Source: Corynebacterium massiliense DSM 45435 (GTDB lineage Bacteria; Actinomycetota; Actinomycetes; Mycobacteriales; Mycobacteriaceae). From it: a stretch of DNA of 64,000 bases. Below, piece by piece: positions 1 to 13,527 of the stretch; the stretch's first letter is position 1; every line of letters starts with the position of its first letter. The position numbers were made by a program, and so were the translations under genes. The notes beneath the pieces are model-generated. The model saw only the letters and a program-made list of their open reading frames with translations, ran no database searches and had not been told where the DNA came from. Location of the stretch: positions 1 to 64,000 of the forward strand of contig NZ_CP063189.1 of NCBI RefSeq assembly GCF_028609805.1, read 5' to 3'.

Positions 1-1686
1 ATGTCTGAATTCCAGTCAGCGGTGCATGCCAATTGGCGTGCCGTCGTCGATGATCTTCTCGCGCGCTCGGAGCGCGCCGACTCCGACGTACCTGCCTTCA
101 CCCATGCGCAGCGGCTCTACCTGCAGCTTGCGCGGCCCATCATGATGATGGACGGCTACGCGCTCATCGCCGCGCCCGACATGAAGTCGAAGACCATCTT
201 GGAAGACGAGCTGGGCACCCACATCGCTCAGGCACTCACGCGCACCCTCGGCCGGCCGTTTTCCCTCGCCGTCACCGTCGCGCCGCCCGAGCAGGAAGTA
301 GGAGGGGAGCAGGCGGCGAGCCCGCAGGCATCGGCAAGCGCGGCGTCGCCGAACCCGGCTCCGCCCAGCCCGGCACCGAACCCCGCGCCGGAGCAAACCC
401 CGTCCAGTGGCGGCTACGGGGCTGGACCTGCGTATTCCTACAGCACCCCGGCACAACCGCAGGCCGGATGGCAGCCCACCCAAGCGCAGGCGCCGGCGAG
501 CCTCGACGAGTTGGCGGACCAGTTCAACCAGCAGCAAGCCGAGCGGGCAAGCGAATCCCAGGGCTACGGCTCCAGCGCCGGCGCGGGGCCTGCCGATGGC
601 GGCGCGGCCAACCGCATGAACCAGCAGCGCGCGGCGGAGGACCCGCAGCGCAACCAATCGTTGAACCCGAATCACACGTTCGACAGCTTCGTCATCGGCT
701 CGTCGAACCGTTTTGCCAACGGCGCGGCGGTGGCCGTGGCGGAAAATCCCGCGCGCGCCTACAACCCGCTATTCATCTGGGGCGGCTCCGGTCTGGGCAA
801 GACCCACCTTCTGCACGCGGCGGGCAACTACGCGCAGTACCTGCACAAAGGCCTGCGGGTGAAGTACGTGTCGTCGGAGGAATTCACCAACGACTACATC
901 AACTCGCTGCGCGATGACCGCCAGGAATCGTTCAAGCGGCGCTACCGCAACCTGGACATCCTCATGGTCGACGACATCCAGTTCCTGGAGGGCAAGGAGT
1001 CGACGCAGGAGGAGTTCTTCCACACCTTCAACGCGTTGCACCAGGCGAACAAGCAGATCATCTTGTCCTCCGACCGGCCGCCGAAGCAGCTGACCACACT
1101 GGAGGATCGCCTGCGCACCCGCTTCGAGGGCGGACTTATCACCGACATCCAGCCGCCGGACCTAGAAACGCGCATCGCCATCTTGATGAAGAAGGCGGAG
1201 TCCGACGGGACCACGATTGACCGCTCCGTGCTAGAGCTCATCGCCTCGCGCTTTGATTCGTCGATCCGTGAGCTCGAGGGCGCGCTCATCCGCGTGTCCG
1301 CCTACTCCTCGCTGGTCAATGAGCCGATCAACATGGAGATGGCCGAGATCGCGCTGCGGGACCTGGCACCAGATTCGTCCAATGTCATCATCACACCGAC
1401 CACGATCATGGAGGTCACCGCCGATTACTTCGACATCGACGTGGCCACGCTGACCGGCGCCGGGAAGAAGCGCGCGGTGGCGCACGCCCGGCAGTTGGCG
1501 ATGTATCTGTGCCGCGAGCTCACCGAGCTGTCCCTGCCGAAGATCGGCGATGAGTTCGGCGGAAAAGATCACACGACGGTCATCTACGCGGATCGCAAGA
1601 TCCGCAAAGAGATGACAGAAAACCGCAACACCTATGACGAGATCCAGACGCTGACACAGCGCATCAAGGCAAGCGGCCGGGCCTAG
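1..1686 (+). CDS. dnaA: Chromosomal replication initiator protein DnaA
   Basis: DnaA binds DnaA boxes at oriC and melts the origin when bound to ATP. The 561-residue protein has an N-terminal domain I (about 1-85), a long Pro/Gln/Ala-rich linker (about 95-220), and an AAA+ domain with Walker A GGSGLGKT at 261-268 and Walker B LMVDD at 321-325. The C-terminal domain IV carries the DnaA-box recognition signature with DHTTV at 523-527. The linker is long, as is usual in actinobacteria. The ATG is the first base of the window, so promoter and ribosome-binding site are not visible. The oriC region and dnaN follow directly, the standard actinobacterial arrangement. Confidence 0.98.
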   Translation: MSEFQSAVHANWRAVVDDLLARSERADSDVPAFTHAQRLYLQLARPIMMMDGYALIAAPDMKSKTILEDELGTHIAQALTRTLGRPFSLAVTVAPPEQEVGGEQAASPQASASAASPNPAPPSPAPNPAPEQTPSSGGYGAGPAYSYSTPAQPQAGWQPTQAQAPASLDELADQFNQQQAERASESQGYGSSAGAGPADGGAANRMNQQRAAEDPQRNQSLNPNHTFDSFVIGSSNRFANGAAVAVAENPARAYNPLFIWGGSGLGKTHLLHAAGNYAQYLHKGLRVKYVSSEEFTNDYINSLRDDRQESFKRRYRNLDILMVDDIQFLEGKESTQEEFFHTFNALHQANKQIILSSDRPPKQLTTLEDRLRTRFEGGLITDIQPPDLETRIAILMKKAESDGTTIDRSVLELIASRFDSSIRELEGALIRVSAYSSLVNEPINMEMAEIALRDLAPDSSNVIITPTTIMEVTADYFDIDVATLTGAGKKRAVAHARQLAMYLCRELTELSLPKIGDEFGGKDHTTVIYADRKIRKEMTENRNTYDEIQTLTQRIKASGRA

Positions 1687-2267
1687 TCCTCGCCGCCGGG
1701 TCTGACGCTCTCCGCCCGCACTCATCCACTGGGTGTGGGCGGTGTCGTCGTTTTCGGGCGCCGCGCACAGTAAAACCGGCAGGTGGCAGGCAGGGAAGGG
1801 TTGTCCACAGAAATTTTCACACCTGTGTAATTACACCGTTGTGTTTTCGTCTGATCGATCACAATCTGGGTTTTCACACCCAGTCGCCGCTGGTCAGAGA
1901 TCTGTGATCACAGATGTGTCATTCCGGTTATCAAACGGGGCTGGCTGTGATCAAATTGGAATTACAAGAATTTATCCACAGACGCGGCGAGTTGATCACA
2001 GGCTGATCACACGGATCCGCACAGCCGAGTTTTGTCATTTACCTCGCGGTTTCGCCGCCATCCACAGGATCCACAGCTCCTATTACTACTGCTATCTCTT
2101 TAAATCCCGATCTCTAGGAGAAATGGGGATGTGTGTAATTCGTGCGGCCCGGGCGGCGAGTGACAAGACTCCGCGCCCTACCGCTGGCGGCGTGACGGTA
2201 GGAGGCATGCGGTAAGTTGGTAGCTGCTTTTGATTTGGAAACCCCGACCCGAGGAGCGGATCTCGCT
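1687..2267. other. oriC: Chromosomal origin of replication region (oriC)
   Basis: This 581-base stretch between dnaA and dnaN holds no convincing gene and is rich in DnaA-box-like words. A TTGTCCACA lies at 1801-1809 and a perfect TTATCCACA at 1972-1980. Near matches include TCCACAGG and TCCACAGC at about 2061-2077 and repeated GATCACA words (about 1857, 1905, 1994 and 2004). The sequence is clearly less GC-rich than the flanking genes, and an AT-rich run at about 2079-2105 could be the unwinding element. The assignment rests on position between dnaA and dnaN plus box density. The dnaN promoter must also lie here. Confidence 0.85.
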
Positions 2268-3458
2268 ATGGCCACTGAAGATGTGTCATTCCGCGTCGCG
2301 AAGGACGACTTCGAAGGCGCCGTCAGCTGGGTGGCCCGCAGTCTGCCGTCCAAGGTGACGCAGCCGATCCTGCGCGCCATGCTCATCAAGGTCGACGAGG
2401 ACGGCTTGGAACTCGCCGGCTTCGACTACGAGGTCTCCACGCGCGTGCGGATCCCGGCCGAGATCGAAAACCCGGGCACCATCGCCGTGGCCGGCAAGCT
2501 CATCGCGGGCATCGTTGCGGTGCTGCCCAACAAGGACGTCGATGTCCGCGTGGTCGACGGCAGCAAGGTGCTCGTGGTCTGCGGCGCGTCCCGCTTCGAG
2601 CTGCCGCTCATCCCGCTCGACGATTACCCGCAGCTGCCCACCCTGCCGGAGCTGACCGGCACCATTGATCCGCAGCTGTTCGTCGAGGCCATCACCCAGG
2701 TCGTGGCCGCCGCTGGCAAGGACGACACTTTGCCGATGCTCACCGGCGTGCACATGGAAATCGATGGCTCCGAAATCCAGCTCGCCGCCACCGACCGTTT
2801 CCGTCTGGCTATGCGCACAGTTGAGTGGGACCCGGTCGCCGAAGACGTCTCGGCGAAGCTGCTCGTCCCGGCGAAGACGCTGCAGGAAAACGCCCGCACG
2901 CTGGACAGCAACCTGAACAACCCGATCGAGATCGCGGTGGGCGCTGGCGACAACATCGGTGCCGACGGCCTCTTCGGCCTCCACGCCGAAAGCCGCGAGA
3001 CCACCACCCGCATGCTGGACGCTGACTTCCCCAACGTGCACCCGCTTCTGCCGAAGTCGCACACCGCCATCGCCACTGTCGAGATCGCGCCGCTGCAGGA
3101 AGCGATCCGCCGCGTCGCGCTGGTCACCGACCGCAACGCGCAGATCCGCATGCAGTTCTCCGAGGGCGAGGTCATCCTGTCTGCCGGCGGATCCGATTCC
3201 GGCACCGCCGAAGAGACCCTGCCGTGCGCCTTTACCGGCCGCGACGAGCTGATCATCGCTTTCAACCCGATGTACCTCAAGGACGGGCTGAACGTCGTCC
3301 ACACCGATCGCGTCATGTTCGGCTTCACCGAGCCGTCGCGTCCGGCCATCATGGTGCCGGAGCCGGACGAGATCCCGGAGGCCGACGAGGACGGCAACTA
3401 CCCGACGCCGGAGACGGACTTCACCTACCTGCTCATGCCGGTCCGCCTGCCGGGCTAG
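2268..3458 (+). CDS. dnaN: DNA polymerase III beta sliding clamp
   Basis: DnaN forms the ring-shaped processivity clamp that tethers the replicative polymerase to DNA. The 396-residue product matches the usual clamp length. It opens with [10 protein letters not shown] and has the three repeated clamp domains, ending in the typical LLMPVRLPG. The reading frame is open upstream to a TTG at 2217, but ATG 2268 is preferred: a GAGGAG sits about 11 bases before it, and corynebacterial clamps start shortly before the VSFRVAKDD motif. recF follows after 16 bases. Confidence 0.95.
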   Translation: MATEDVSFRVAKDDFEGAVSWVARSLPSKVTQPILRAMLIKVDEDGLELAGFDYEVSTRVRIPAEIENPGTIAVAGKLIAGIVAVLPNKDVDVRVVDGSKVLVVCGASRFELPLIPLDDYPQLPTLPELTGTIDPQLFVEAITQVVAAAGKDDTLPMLTGVHMEIDGSEIQLAATDRFRLAMRTVEWDPVAEDVSAKLLVPAKTLQENARTLDSNLNNPIEIAVGAGDNIGADGLFGLHAESRETTTRMLDADFPNVHPLLPKSHTAIATVEIAPLQEAIRRVALVTDRNAQIRMQFSEGEVILSAGGSDSGTAEETLPCAFTGRDELIIAFNPMYLKDGLNVVHTDRVMFGFTEPSRPAIMVPEPDEIPEADEDGNYPTPETDFTYLLMPVRLPG

Positions 3459-3474
3459 GCCGGCGCCTTCATTC

Positions 3475-4641
3475 ATGTACCTCAGCGCTGTCGATATCCG
3501 TGACTTCCGGTCGTGGCAGACCCTGCGCTTGGAGCTTGAACCGGGGATCACCCTCTTCGTGGGCCGCAACGGCTTTGGCAAGACCAACATCGTCGAGGCC
3601 GTCGGCTACACCGCGCACCTGTCGTCGCACCGCGTGTCTAGCGATGCCCCGCTGGTGCGCGCCGGCGCCGCCAACGCCCGGGTCAGCTGCACCGCGGTCA
3701 ACCAGGGCCGGGAGCTGACCACGCACCTGCTCATCAAGCCGCACGGCGGCAACCAGGCGCAGATCAACCGCACGAAGTTGGCCTCCCCGCGCGAGATCCT
3801 CGGCGTGGTCAAAACCGTGCTCTTTTCCCCCGAGGACATTGCGCTCATCCGCGGCGAGCCGGCCGAGCGGCGCCGCTATCTCGACGACATCATCGCCTCG
3901 CGCACCCCGCGCCTGGCCGGCGTGAAGGCGGACTACGACAAGGTCCTGCGCCAGCGCAACGCCCTGCTTAAGTCCGCCAACGCGTCCCTGCGCCGCGGCT
4001 ACGACGACGCCGACGGTGCGGCGGCGCTCAACACCTTGGACGTGTGGGACGGCCAGCTGGCCCAGCTCGGCGCCCAGGTCATCCACGCCCGGCTGGCGCT
4101 TGTCGATGCCCTGCGGGAACACATCCCCGCCGCCTACCACGGGCTGGCGCCGGAATCCCGCGAGGCGAGCGTCGAGTACGTCTCCACCGTGGACACCTCA
4201 GACCGCGGGGTCTTGGAGGCGGTGATGCTCACTGAATTAGCCAACCAGCGCAGCCGCGAGATCGACCGCGGCATCACCCTGGTCGGCCCGCACCGCGATG
4301 ATCTGCGGCTCAACCTGGGAGACCAGCCCGCCAAGGGGTTCGCCTCCCACGGCGAGACGTGGTCGTACGCGATCGCGCTGCGACTAGCGGAGTTCCAGCT
4401 CCTGCGCGACGAGTCCTCGGATCCCATCCTCATCCTCGACGACGTTTTCGCCGAACTCGACCGCAAGCGCCGCGAGAAGATGGTGCATCTGGCCGCCGAC
4501 GCGGAACAGGTACTTATCACCGCCGCGGTGGACGAGGACTTGCCCGACAACCTGGTGCCCACGGTGCGCTACAACGTGTCCGTTGCCGAATCCGAGGACG
4601 GACACGGGAGGGTATCGGAGATTGAGAAAGTCGGGGCCTGA
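3475..4641 (+). CDS. recF: DNA replication and repair protein RecF
   Basis: RecF is an ABC-type ATPase that helps load RecA at single-stranded gaps. The 388-residue protein starts [14 protein letters not shown]. It has a Walker [10 protein letters not shown] at about residues 29-37, an ABC signature region near [15 protein letters not shown], and Walker [13 protein letters not shown] near the C terminus. It lies 16 bases after dnaN and two bases before the next gene, as expected for the dnaA-dnaN-recF-gyrB region. Confidence 0.95.
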   Translation: MYLSAVDIRDFRSWQTLRLELEPGITLFVGRNGFGKTNIVEAVGYTAHLSSHRVSSDAPLVRAGAANARVSCTAVNQGRELTTHLLIKPHGGNQAQINRTKLASPREILGVVKTVLFSPEDIALIRGEPAERRRYLDDIIASRTPRLAGVKADYDKVLRQRNALLKSANASLRRGYDDADGAAALNTLDVWDGQLAQLGAQVIHARLALVDALREHIPAAYHGLAPESREASVEYVSTVDTSDRGVLEAVMLTELANQRSREIDRGITLVGPHRDDLRLNLGDQPAKGFASHGETWSYAIALRLAEFQLLRDESSDPILILDDVFAELDRKRREKMVHLAADAEQVLITAAVDEDLPDNLVPTVRYNVSVAESEDGHGRVSEIEKVGA

Positions 4642-4643
4642 GT

Positions 4644-5264
4644 ATGTCTGGAGACGGTGAGCACGAGGACATCGTCAAGAACGCGTTCGATACGGCCCGG
4701 GCGCTGTCGCACAACCCGCCGAAGCTGCCCCGGAAACGGCGCCGGCGCAAAGGTCTGCGGCAGGCGGTGGAAGACAGCACGCCGCAGAAGGAGCCACAGT
4801 CGCGGCGCCAGGCGGCGAAGGACGCGCAGATGCTGCGCCTGCGCGCGGCCGGCGGAAAGTCGCGGACCGCGAAACCCTCGGGCCCAGACGGGCGGGCGGT
4901 GCGGCGTAGCTATGAGATCCCCAGCATCGGCCAGGCGTTGGGGCGCGCGGTCCGCGAGCGCGGCTGGCAGGAAGACCTGGCGCACGGCTGGATCATGGGG
5001 CACTGGGACATGCTTATCGGCGAGCTCAACGCGCAGCACTGCCAGCCGGTGAAGATCGACGACCAGATAGTCTATGTGGCCTGCGATAACTCCAACTGGG
5101 CCACGCAGTTGCGGCTAATGCAGCGCCAGATTCTCCAGCGCATCGCCGACCGCGTCGGCCCGGACGTGGTGGTGGAGTTGCGCATCCAGGGGCCGAAGCA
5201 GCGGCGGAACTTCGAGGGCAAGCAGTTCATCAAGCCACGCGGCTCGCAGGACACCTATGGCTAG
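4644..5264 (+). CDS. DciA-type DUF721 protein
   Basis: This 206-residue protein belongs to the DUF721 family between recF and gyrB in actinobacteria. Members are called DciA and are linked to DnaB helicase recruitment. The N-terminal half is very basic (runs such as KLPRKRRRRKG). The C-terminal half carries the conserved core with HWDMLIGELNAQHCQPVKI and WATQLRLMQRQIL. The ATG lies two bases after the recF stop, so the two are probably co-translated. The helicase-loading role is taken from the family and cannot be read from the sequence. Confidence 0.85.
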   Translation: MSGDGEHEDIVKNAFDTARALSHNPPKLPRKRRRRKGLRQAVEDSTPQKEPQSRRQAAKDAQMLRLRAAGGKSRTAKPSGPDGRAVRRSYEIPSIGQALGRAVRERGWQEDLAHGWIMGHWDMLIGELNAQHCQPVKIDDQIVYVACDNSNWATQLRLMQRQILQRIADRVGPDVVVELRIQGPKQRRNFEGKQFIKPRGSQDTYG

Positions 5265-5327
5265 CGCTAGGTGGAGGGGGTCACGGTGTAAGGTTATGTA
5301 GGTCTATAAAGCACGCACCGTTTTTAA

Positions 5328-7364
<2,037 letters not shown>

Positions 7365-7386
7365 GAGAAGCCACAGCTTCCGCTAC

Positions 7387-7427
7387 AACCGGGAAAAGAT
7401 CACTGCCGATCTTCTCCCGGTTTTTCT
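7387..7427 (+). terminator. Rho-independent terminator after gyrB
   Basis: AACCGGGAAAAGATC and GATCTTCTCCCGGTT form a stem with a 6-base loop followed by TTTTT, starting 23 bases after the gyrB stop. Confidence 0.85.
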
Positions 7428-7469
7428 TAACCTTTCCTTTCGATTCAAGTTCTGTTCATCCGGAACTCT

Positions 7470-7481
7470 TACGTTTCTTCT

Positions 7482-7482
<1 letters not shown>
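7470..7482 (+). promoter_or_regulatory. Possible -10 of a leaderless transcript for the ABC operon
   Basis: TACGTT (7470-7475) fits the actinobacterial TANNNT -10 and ends six bases before the GTG start at 7482. No Shine-Dalgarno sequence is present, so leaderless transcription is likely. No good DtxR or Fur box could be matched nearby. This is inferred from spacing alone. Confidence 0.4.
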
Positions 7483-8485
<1,003 letters not shown>

Positions 8486-8489
<4 letters not shown>

Positions 8490-9532
8490 CCGTATCCGTT
8501 AAGAAACTCACCGCCCTGGCGTGCTCCGGCATGCTGCTTACCGCGTGTGGCTCCGTCGACGACGCGGAGACCGGCGCCTCAGACCAGAAGGTCGAGGAGT
8601 GGCAGGCGCCCGAAGGCCTGACCGGCGAGATCTCGTACTACTCCGCCAACCCGCAGGGGCTGACCGATGAGCTGGTCGAGGCCTTCGAGGACAAGACCGA
8701 CGTCACCGTGAACACCTACGCTGACACCACCGGCAAGATCACCGCCCGCATCAAGGCCGAGGAGGCCAACCCGCAGGCGGACCTGGTGTACCTGGCATCG
8801 TGGAGCGCTGCGTCCAAGCAGGCCGAGTCTGGGGCGCTGGAGGAGTACACGCCCGAAGGCGCCGACAAGGTCCACGAGGGCTGGGTCTCTGACAAGGGGG
8901 ATTTCACCGGCCGCGACGGCTCCGCCCTGGCGTTGGTGACCAACACGGACAAGATCGACAAGGCGCCGAAGGACTGGGAGGACCTCACCTCCGAGGAGTA
9001 CAAGGACCAGATCATCATGCCGGACCCGCGCGAGTCTGGGACCGCAGCGGACCTCATCACGGCGATGGTCTCCAAGTTCGGCGAGGACAAGACCTGGGAG
9101 CTGTTCGACAAGCTCTTTGACAACGGCATGACCGTCCAGGGCGCCAACGGCCCGGCGCTCGATGCCGTGACCTCCGGCTCCAAGGGCATCGTCTTCGGCG
9201 GCGTGGACTACTCCGCCTACTCCGCGAAGGAGAAGGGGGAGCCCATCGACGTCATCATCCCATCGTCAGGCACCACCGTCACCCCGCGCCCGCTGATGAT
9301 CATGAAGTCCTCCGACAACAAAGAGGCCGCCGAGGCGTTCGCGGACTTCATGTTCTCCCCGGAAGGCCAGCAGATTTCGGCCAAGAACAAGATGATTCCG
9401 GGCCGCGAGGATACCAAGCCGCAGAACGGCCCGGCCTACGACGAGATCAAGCAGCTCGAGGATGACTGGGACTCCATCGACGACAAGTCCAAGGACATCC
9501 GCGACAAGTTCGTTGACCGCTACCTGAAGTAA
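8486..9532 (+). CDS. Ferric-type ABC transporter, substrate-binding lipoprotein
   Basis: This 348-residue secreted lipoprotein has a signal peptide ending in the lipobox LTAC with the lipidated cysteine at residue 21. The mature part is a periplasmic-binding-protein class II fold of the FbpA/AfuA type, seen in stretches such as GEISYYSANPQGLTDELV and PRPLMIMKSSDNKEAA. Proteins of this type bind ferric iron, sometimes with phosphate or another small ligand. The 4-base ATGA overlap with the ATPase gene points to translational coupling. Iron as substrate is inferred from gene order and family. Confidence 0.85.
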
Positions 9533-9539
9533 GTCCCGC

Positions 9540-11270
9540 ATGGCACGCACCGCACTGAAACCGCGGCCGATCTCGTATCCGCTGCTTATCCTGCTCCTTA
9601 TCCTCGTCGCCGCGCCGCTGCTTATCGTCTTGGTCACCGCGGTGACCGGCTACCGCGAGGAACCGTCGGCCTTAGGGAGCCTCGCCGACCCGGAGATGCT
9701 CACCGTCTTGGGCAACACGATTGTCCTGTCGGCGCTAGTGGTCCTATTTGCCACGCTCATGGCCGCACCCTTGGCTGTGCTTATGAGCTGGACCCGCATG
9801 GGTCGGCACACGTGGGTGGACGTCGTGGTCATGATCCCGTTTATGACCCCGCCGTTTGCCGCATCGATGGCGTGGATGGACTTCACCCGGGGTGGCGGTG
9901 TGGCAGAGCAGATTTTGGGACAAGCCGCGGGCGGCGGTGCCCACGCGTTTATCTACTCGGTGTTCGGCATGGCCTTCATCATGGCCTGCGAACTCTTCCC
10001 GTTCCTCTACCTCATCCTGCGCAATGCCTTCGACGGGGTCTCGGCGTCGCTTATTGAGTCCGCGCGGGTCATGGGTGCTTCCTGGGGTGCTATCGCTGGG
10101 CGCATCATCGCCCCGGTCGTGGCGGGGCCATACTCGTTGGGCGCGCTCATCGTCTTCATCAAGGCGGCTGGGGAGTTTGGAACGCCAGTGACCTTGGGTA
10201 ACGCCATCGGCTTCCCAGTCTTGGTCTCTGCCATCCACCAGAACGTCACAGTGGACCCGGTGAGCTTTTCGCAGGCGGCGGCATCGTCAAGCGTGCTCTT
10301 CGGGCTAGGCGTCACCGTCTGGGCGGTGCAGCAGTGGGCCGCGCGTAACGATGTCACCTCCGGTGGCCGCGCCACCCGCCGCGTGCGCCTCGCCCTGACC
10401 TCTGTCTGGGCGGGCGTCGCGTGGGTCTATGCGGCGGTGGTTTTCGCCGCCTCGGTGGTCATCCCGTACATCTCCATCATCCTGGGCGCGATGACCATCC
10501 TGCGCTCCAAGCTGCCGACACCGAACAACCTCACGTTCGACTACTTCGGCATCGTGCTGGCCAAACGCAGCGCCCGGGAGGCCCTGCTGAACTCGGCGAT
10601 GCTGGGCTTTATTGGCGCGACGCTGGCCGTCATCGTCGCGGTGGCGGTGGCACTCGCCGCGTACCGGCGGCGGGACCCAGTGAGCAAGACCAACGACTTC
10701 CTGGCCGTTGGTCCGGACACGGTGCCCGGCATCGTCATGGCGGTCGGGCTCATCCTGTTGTGGAACGCGCCGTGGCTTCCGGTGACCCCGTACGGGTCGC
10801 GGTGGATCCTCGTTGTCGGTTACGCCGCGATTTTCCTGCCGATGGCCGTGCAAAACGTCAAGACATCCCTCGCGTCGTTGTCCCCGACCTACATCGAGGC
10901 GGCCCGGGTCGCGGGAGCATCCAGTCTTGCCACCTTCGCACGGGTTATCCTCCCGCAGCTTTTGCCGGGCATCGCCGCAGGCTGGTTGCTCGCATTCTTG
11001 GTGGGCATCCGCGAGCTAGTTCTCGTCTCGCTCATCCGTCCGCCGAAGCTACAGCTGCTGTCGCCCTGGATCATGAACCAGTTCGAGCAGGGCCACCGCG
11101 CCGAGGCCATGGCCATGACGCTTATCGGCGTGGTCAGTTCGACGGTCATCCTGACTGTGGTCACGGTGCTCCAGCGTCGTCGCGACCACGGCCGGGGCCG
11201 GACAGATCGAGGTGTCAGAGGTGCCGAAGAAACTGCCCCTGACGCCGCGTCCACCGCAACTGCGGCTTAA
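9540..11270 (+). CDS. Ferric-type ABC transporter, fused two-domain permease
   Basis: This 576-residue membrane protein contains two copies of the binding-protein-dependent permease domain, one in each half, as in FbpB/AfuB iron(III) permeases. About twelve hydrophobic segments are visible, starting with YPLLILLLILVAAPLLIVLV. EAA-loop-like sequences occur in both halves: LIESARVMGASWG near residue 173 and YIEAARVAGASSLATF near residue 451. One polypeptide therefore supplies both membrane halves. It begins seven bases after the binding protein and is the third gene of the operon. The charged C-terminal tail is probably cytoplasmic. Confidence 0.87.
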   Translation: MARTALKPRPISYPLLILLLILVAAPLLIVLVTAVTGYREEPSALGSLADPEMLTVLGNTIVLSALVVLFATLMAAPLAVLMSWTRMGRHTWVDVVVMIPFMTPPFAASMAWMDFTRGGGVAEQILGQAAGGGAHAFIYSVFGMAFIMACELFPFLYLILRNAFDGVSASLIESARVMGASWGAIAGRIIAPVVAGPYSLGALIVFIKAAGEFGTPVTLGNAIGFPVLVSAIHQNVTVDPVSFSQAAASSSVLFGLGVTVWAVQQWAARNDVTSGGRATRRVRLALTSVWAGVAWVYAAVVFAASVVIPYISIILGAMTILRSKLPTPNNLTFDYFGIVLAKRSAREALLNSAMLGFIGATLAVIVAVAVALAAYRRRDPVSKTNDFLAVGPDTVPGIVMAVGLILLWNAPWLPVTPYGSRWILVVGYAAIFLPMAVQNVKTSLASLSPTYIEAARVAGASSLATFARVILPQLLPGIAAGWLLAFLVGIRELVLVSLIRPPKLQLLSPWIMNQFEQGHRAEAMAMTLIGVVSSTVILTVVTVLQRRRDHGRGRTDRGVRGAEETAPDAASTATAA

Positions 11271-11282
11271 GGAGCCAACGCA

Positions 11283-11912
11283 ATGACAGAACTGGCTATC
11301 TTCGGGGACTTCCATTTAGGCGCGGACTTTTGTCCGGGGGCTGACTGGTTGCTCGGTGAATTGCAGGACGCGTGCCCGGATGTCGTGGTTTTCACCGGCG
11401 ATTTGGTGGACATGCATGCGGGCACGCCGGAGGACATCGGTACTGGTGCTGCCCTCTGTCGCGCTATCACCCGAGACCTAGGTCTGCCTTTGGTGATGGT
11501 CTGGGGAAACCATGATGCGGCGTTGGGGTTGCATTCGAGGTTTCCGCAGATCCCGGGGGTGTATCGGCCTGGATCGTTGGATCGTGTGGAGACTCTTCGT
11601 GTGCCTGGGATCCCTGTCGCGTTTCATGCCATCAACACGGCCGCTCGTCTAGACGAGAGATCTGTTATCGAAATGTTTCCGCATCCGGATCGGGATGCGG
11701 ATATTGTCAACGTCGGTGTTGTGCACACGAGTCTTTCTGGCCAGTGGTCGCGGAAGCCGTGTTTGCCGGTCTCTCTTGGTGAGTTGGTGGCTGTCGGTTA
11801 TGACGCGTGGGCTTTGGGTCATGTGCATGCCCCGCCAGCGGAGCTTGGTGGTTCCGCGTCGCAGTTGATCGCTTGGCCCGGTGTCGGCGAGCTTGTGCGC
11901 TGGCGTTTGTAA
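11283..11912 (+). CDS. Metallophosphoesterase
   Basis: This 209-residue protein carries all the calcineurin-like metallophosphoesterase motifs in order: GDFHLG near the N terminus, GDLVD, GNHD, then VVHTS and GHVH near the C terminus. These bind two metal ions and hydrolyse phosphate esters. The substrate is unknown. It starts 12 bases after the permease stop with AAGGAG before the ATG, so it is probably the last gene of the iron-type operon or co-transcribed with it. I see no further domain. Confidence 0.85.
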   Translation: MTELAIFGDFHLGADFCPGADWLLGELQDACPDVVVFTGDLVDMHAGTPEDIGTGAALCRAITRDLGLPLVMVWGNHDAALGLHSRFPQIPGVYRPGSLDRVETLRVPGIPVAFHAINTAARLDERSVIEMFPHPDRDADIVNVGVVHTSLSGQWSRKPCLPVSLGELVAVGYDAWALGHVHAPPAELGGSASQLIAWPGVGELVRWRL

Positions 11913-11933
11913 TTCGACCTTTGGGAGGCACAT

Positions 11934-12440
11934 ATGCCCGACCTCGCCCCACCCCGCGCCGACCTCTTCGACAGCTGGCACGCAGCCTGGGCTGAAGACG
12001 ATTACTTCGGCCACGGCATGAGTTTGCACCTCGCTGAAGACCTGGACCTGACTGACCGCACTGACTTCGCCACGTGGGTCGACCGCCTCAACGCGGAGGA
12101 ACACACGCCGAAGCCTGGGTTTGTCACCGCGACCAATCGTTGGGCCGTGCTTGACGATGCCTATCTAGGCGCCATCCAACTCCGGCATTCCCTAGGTACC
12201 GAATTTCTTCGGACTAGGGGTGGGAACGTGGGTTATACGGTCCGGGCATCAGAGCGCGGTAAGGGACTGGCGTCGTGGATGTTGCGCTCAGTGCTTCCGC
12301 TGGCCGCGGATCGAGGCATGGACCAACTCCTCCTGACCGTCCGTCGGTGGAACGAGGGATCGGCACGGGTCATCGCCAAATGCGGTGGGGTGGAAGAACC
12401 CACGGATCAGGGATTAACTCTTGGCCCAGTGTCTGCCTGA
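11934..12440 (+). CDS. GNAT-family N-acetyltransferase
   Basis: This 168-residue protein has the GNAT acetyl-CoA-binding core: NVGYTVRASERGKGLASWMLRSVLPLA contains the R-x-x-G-x-A/G pyrophosphate loop (RGKGLA), and the conserved WNEGSARVIAKCGG lies near the C terminus. The substrate is not identifiable. A GGGAGG sits just before the ATG. The last 27 bases overlap, tail to tail, the 3' end of the minus-strand DUF222/HNH gene. Confidence 0.82.
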   Translation: MPDLAPPRADLFDSWHAAWAEDDYFGHGMSLHLAEDLDLTDRTDFATWVDRLNAEEHTPKPGFVTATNRWAVLDDAYLGAIQLRHSLGTEFLRTRGGNVGYTVRASERGKGLASWMLRSVLPLAADRGMDQLLLTVRRWNEGSARVIAKCGGVEEPTDQGLTLGPVSA

Positions 12441-13520
12441 TTGTTGAGTGTGTATCCCGTCGTTGTACTGCGGTGGTCCGCCGTCAGGTGGGTACCAGCA
12501 TGGGTGGCCGTCGGGGTCTTTTCCTATCCGCCCGTTTCTAGGCGGGTTGTTCGGGTCGTCATCGTTCCTGGCGTTATGCGGCCCGCACAGTGCCACCAAG
12601 TTGTTGAGGTTGGTGGCACCGCCGTGTTGCCAGGCGTTGATGTGGTGGGCTTTGGCGTAGATGGCTTTCCGCCTACACCCCGGCCAGGCGCATTCGCCTT
12701 GGTCGATGGCCAACATCGTTCGTTGCTTGTCGTTGGCGAAGCGTTTCAGCCGGTGCAGGTTGACCGGCTGGGCGTTCTTGTCGTAGATCATCGCCCACCC
12801 GAACCGGCCGAGCTGGCTATTCAGGTAGGACTGGGCGTCGATGATCGTGCCATCCGTGGCCACTAATTCCCCGTTGCCGTTGCCGACGAGGTCTTCGGCT
12901 TTGATCAGAAACGTCGGCTCGGGTGTCTTCTCTTGGTCGGTCTTCGGGGAGGCTTTTCCTTGCAGCAGTGCCCACATGGCGTTGCCCATGGCGATGTCTT
13001 CGGCAACGGTGCCGCGCTTGGCGGTCATGCGCCGGATCTTCTTTTCCAGCTTGGCCATCTCGACTGCCGGCAGTTTAAACACGGCCGTGCGTCTGCCGGT
13101 GGCGTCGATGTCGCGGCCGATAACCAGGCTGCGTACGGGCTTTGTTCCGGTCTTCTGGTTGAGTTCGCGCACACGGTTGCGGGCGTATTCGCGCAGCTGG
13201 TCGATGGTCAGCTCGTGGCGTTCGGCGAGTTCGAGGCGTAGTTGCCAGCGGGTGATGTCTGCGTCGCGGTGAAGTTGGCGGGCGGCTTTGTGGATGACCT
13301 GCAGGCGGGTGATGGGGAACTCGGCGGCGTGCTCCAACACCTCTGCCCGCACCTTTGGCTCCGAACAGGGCCCGAACAGGCTTTGGCCGATCGCGGTATA
13401 GGACCGGACGGTGGCAGCATCAAGGCCCGCGGCGGCGTCAAGGCCGTGTCGGTAGGCCAGCTCGGCTATGGCGAAGCCGCACGTGGCTAGGCGGGCGAGT
13501 AAGTCTGCTGCTTTGTTCAC
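12414..13520 (-). CDS. DUF222/HNH endonuclease-domain protein (13E12-like)
   Basis: This 368-residue protein is of the family common in corynebacteria and mycobacteria, with an N-terminal DUF222 region and a C-terminal HNH nuclease fold. The HNH part is CAWPGCRRKAIYAKAHHINAW followed by GGATNLNNLVALCGPHN, with paired cysteines and the AHH catalytic motif. The biological role is unknown; the family resembles REP13E12 proteins. The start is GTG 13520, without a Shine-Dalgarno. TTTAGCT lies seven bases upstream and a perfect DnaA box 55 bases upstream, an arrangement also seen at the second family member (62179-63408). Confidence 0.85.
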   Translation of the reverse strand: MNKAADLLARLATCGFAIAELAYRHGLDAAAGLDAATVRSYTAIGQSLFGPCSEPKVRAEVLEHAAEFPITRLQVIHKAARQLHRDADITRWQLRLELAERHELTIDQLREYARNRVRELNQKTGTKPVRSLVIGRDIDATGRRTAVFKLPAVEMAKLEKKIRRMTAKRGTVAEDIAMGNAMWALLQGKASPKTDQEKTPEPTFLIKAEDLVGNGNGELVATDGTIIDAQSYLNSQLGRFGWAMIYDKNAQPVNLHRLKRFANDKQRTMLAIDQGECAWPGCRRKAIYAKAHHINAWQHGGATNLNNLVALCGPHNARNDDDPNNPPRNGRIGKDPDGHPCWYPPDGGPPQYNDGIHTQQSGRHWAKS

Positions 13521-13527
13521 GCCCTTG

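Noticed and set aside
16-675. Long minus-strand reading frame inside dnaA
   Set aside because: It is a GC-rich shadow of the certain dnaA coding frame, is Arg/Leu/Gly-biased and shows no domain.
1733-2215. Plus-strand reading frame of 160 codons within the oriC region
   Set aside because: It covers the DnaA boxes and AT-rich element, has no ribosome-binding site and resembles no protein; oriC explains the sequence better.
7430-7481. DtxR or Fur operator in front of the iron-type transporter
   Set aside because: TTAACCTTTCC is only a weak half-match to the DtxR palindrome, so iron control cannot be claimed.
12414-12541. Extended plus-strand gene over the GNAT and HNH gene ends
   Set aside because: The frame lies in the 3' end of the well-supported minus-strand HNH gene; only the short tail-to-tail overlap is real.
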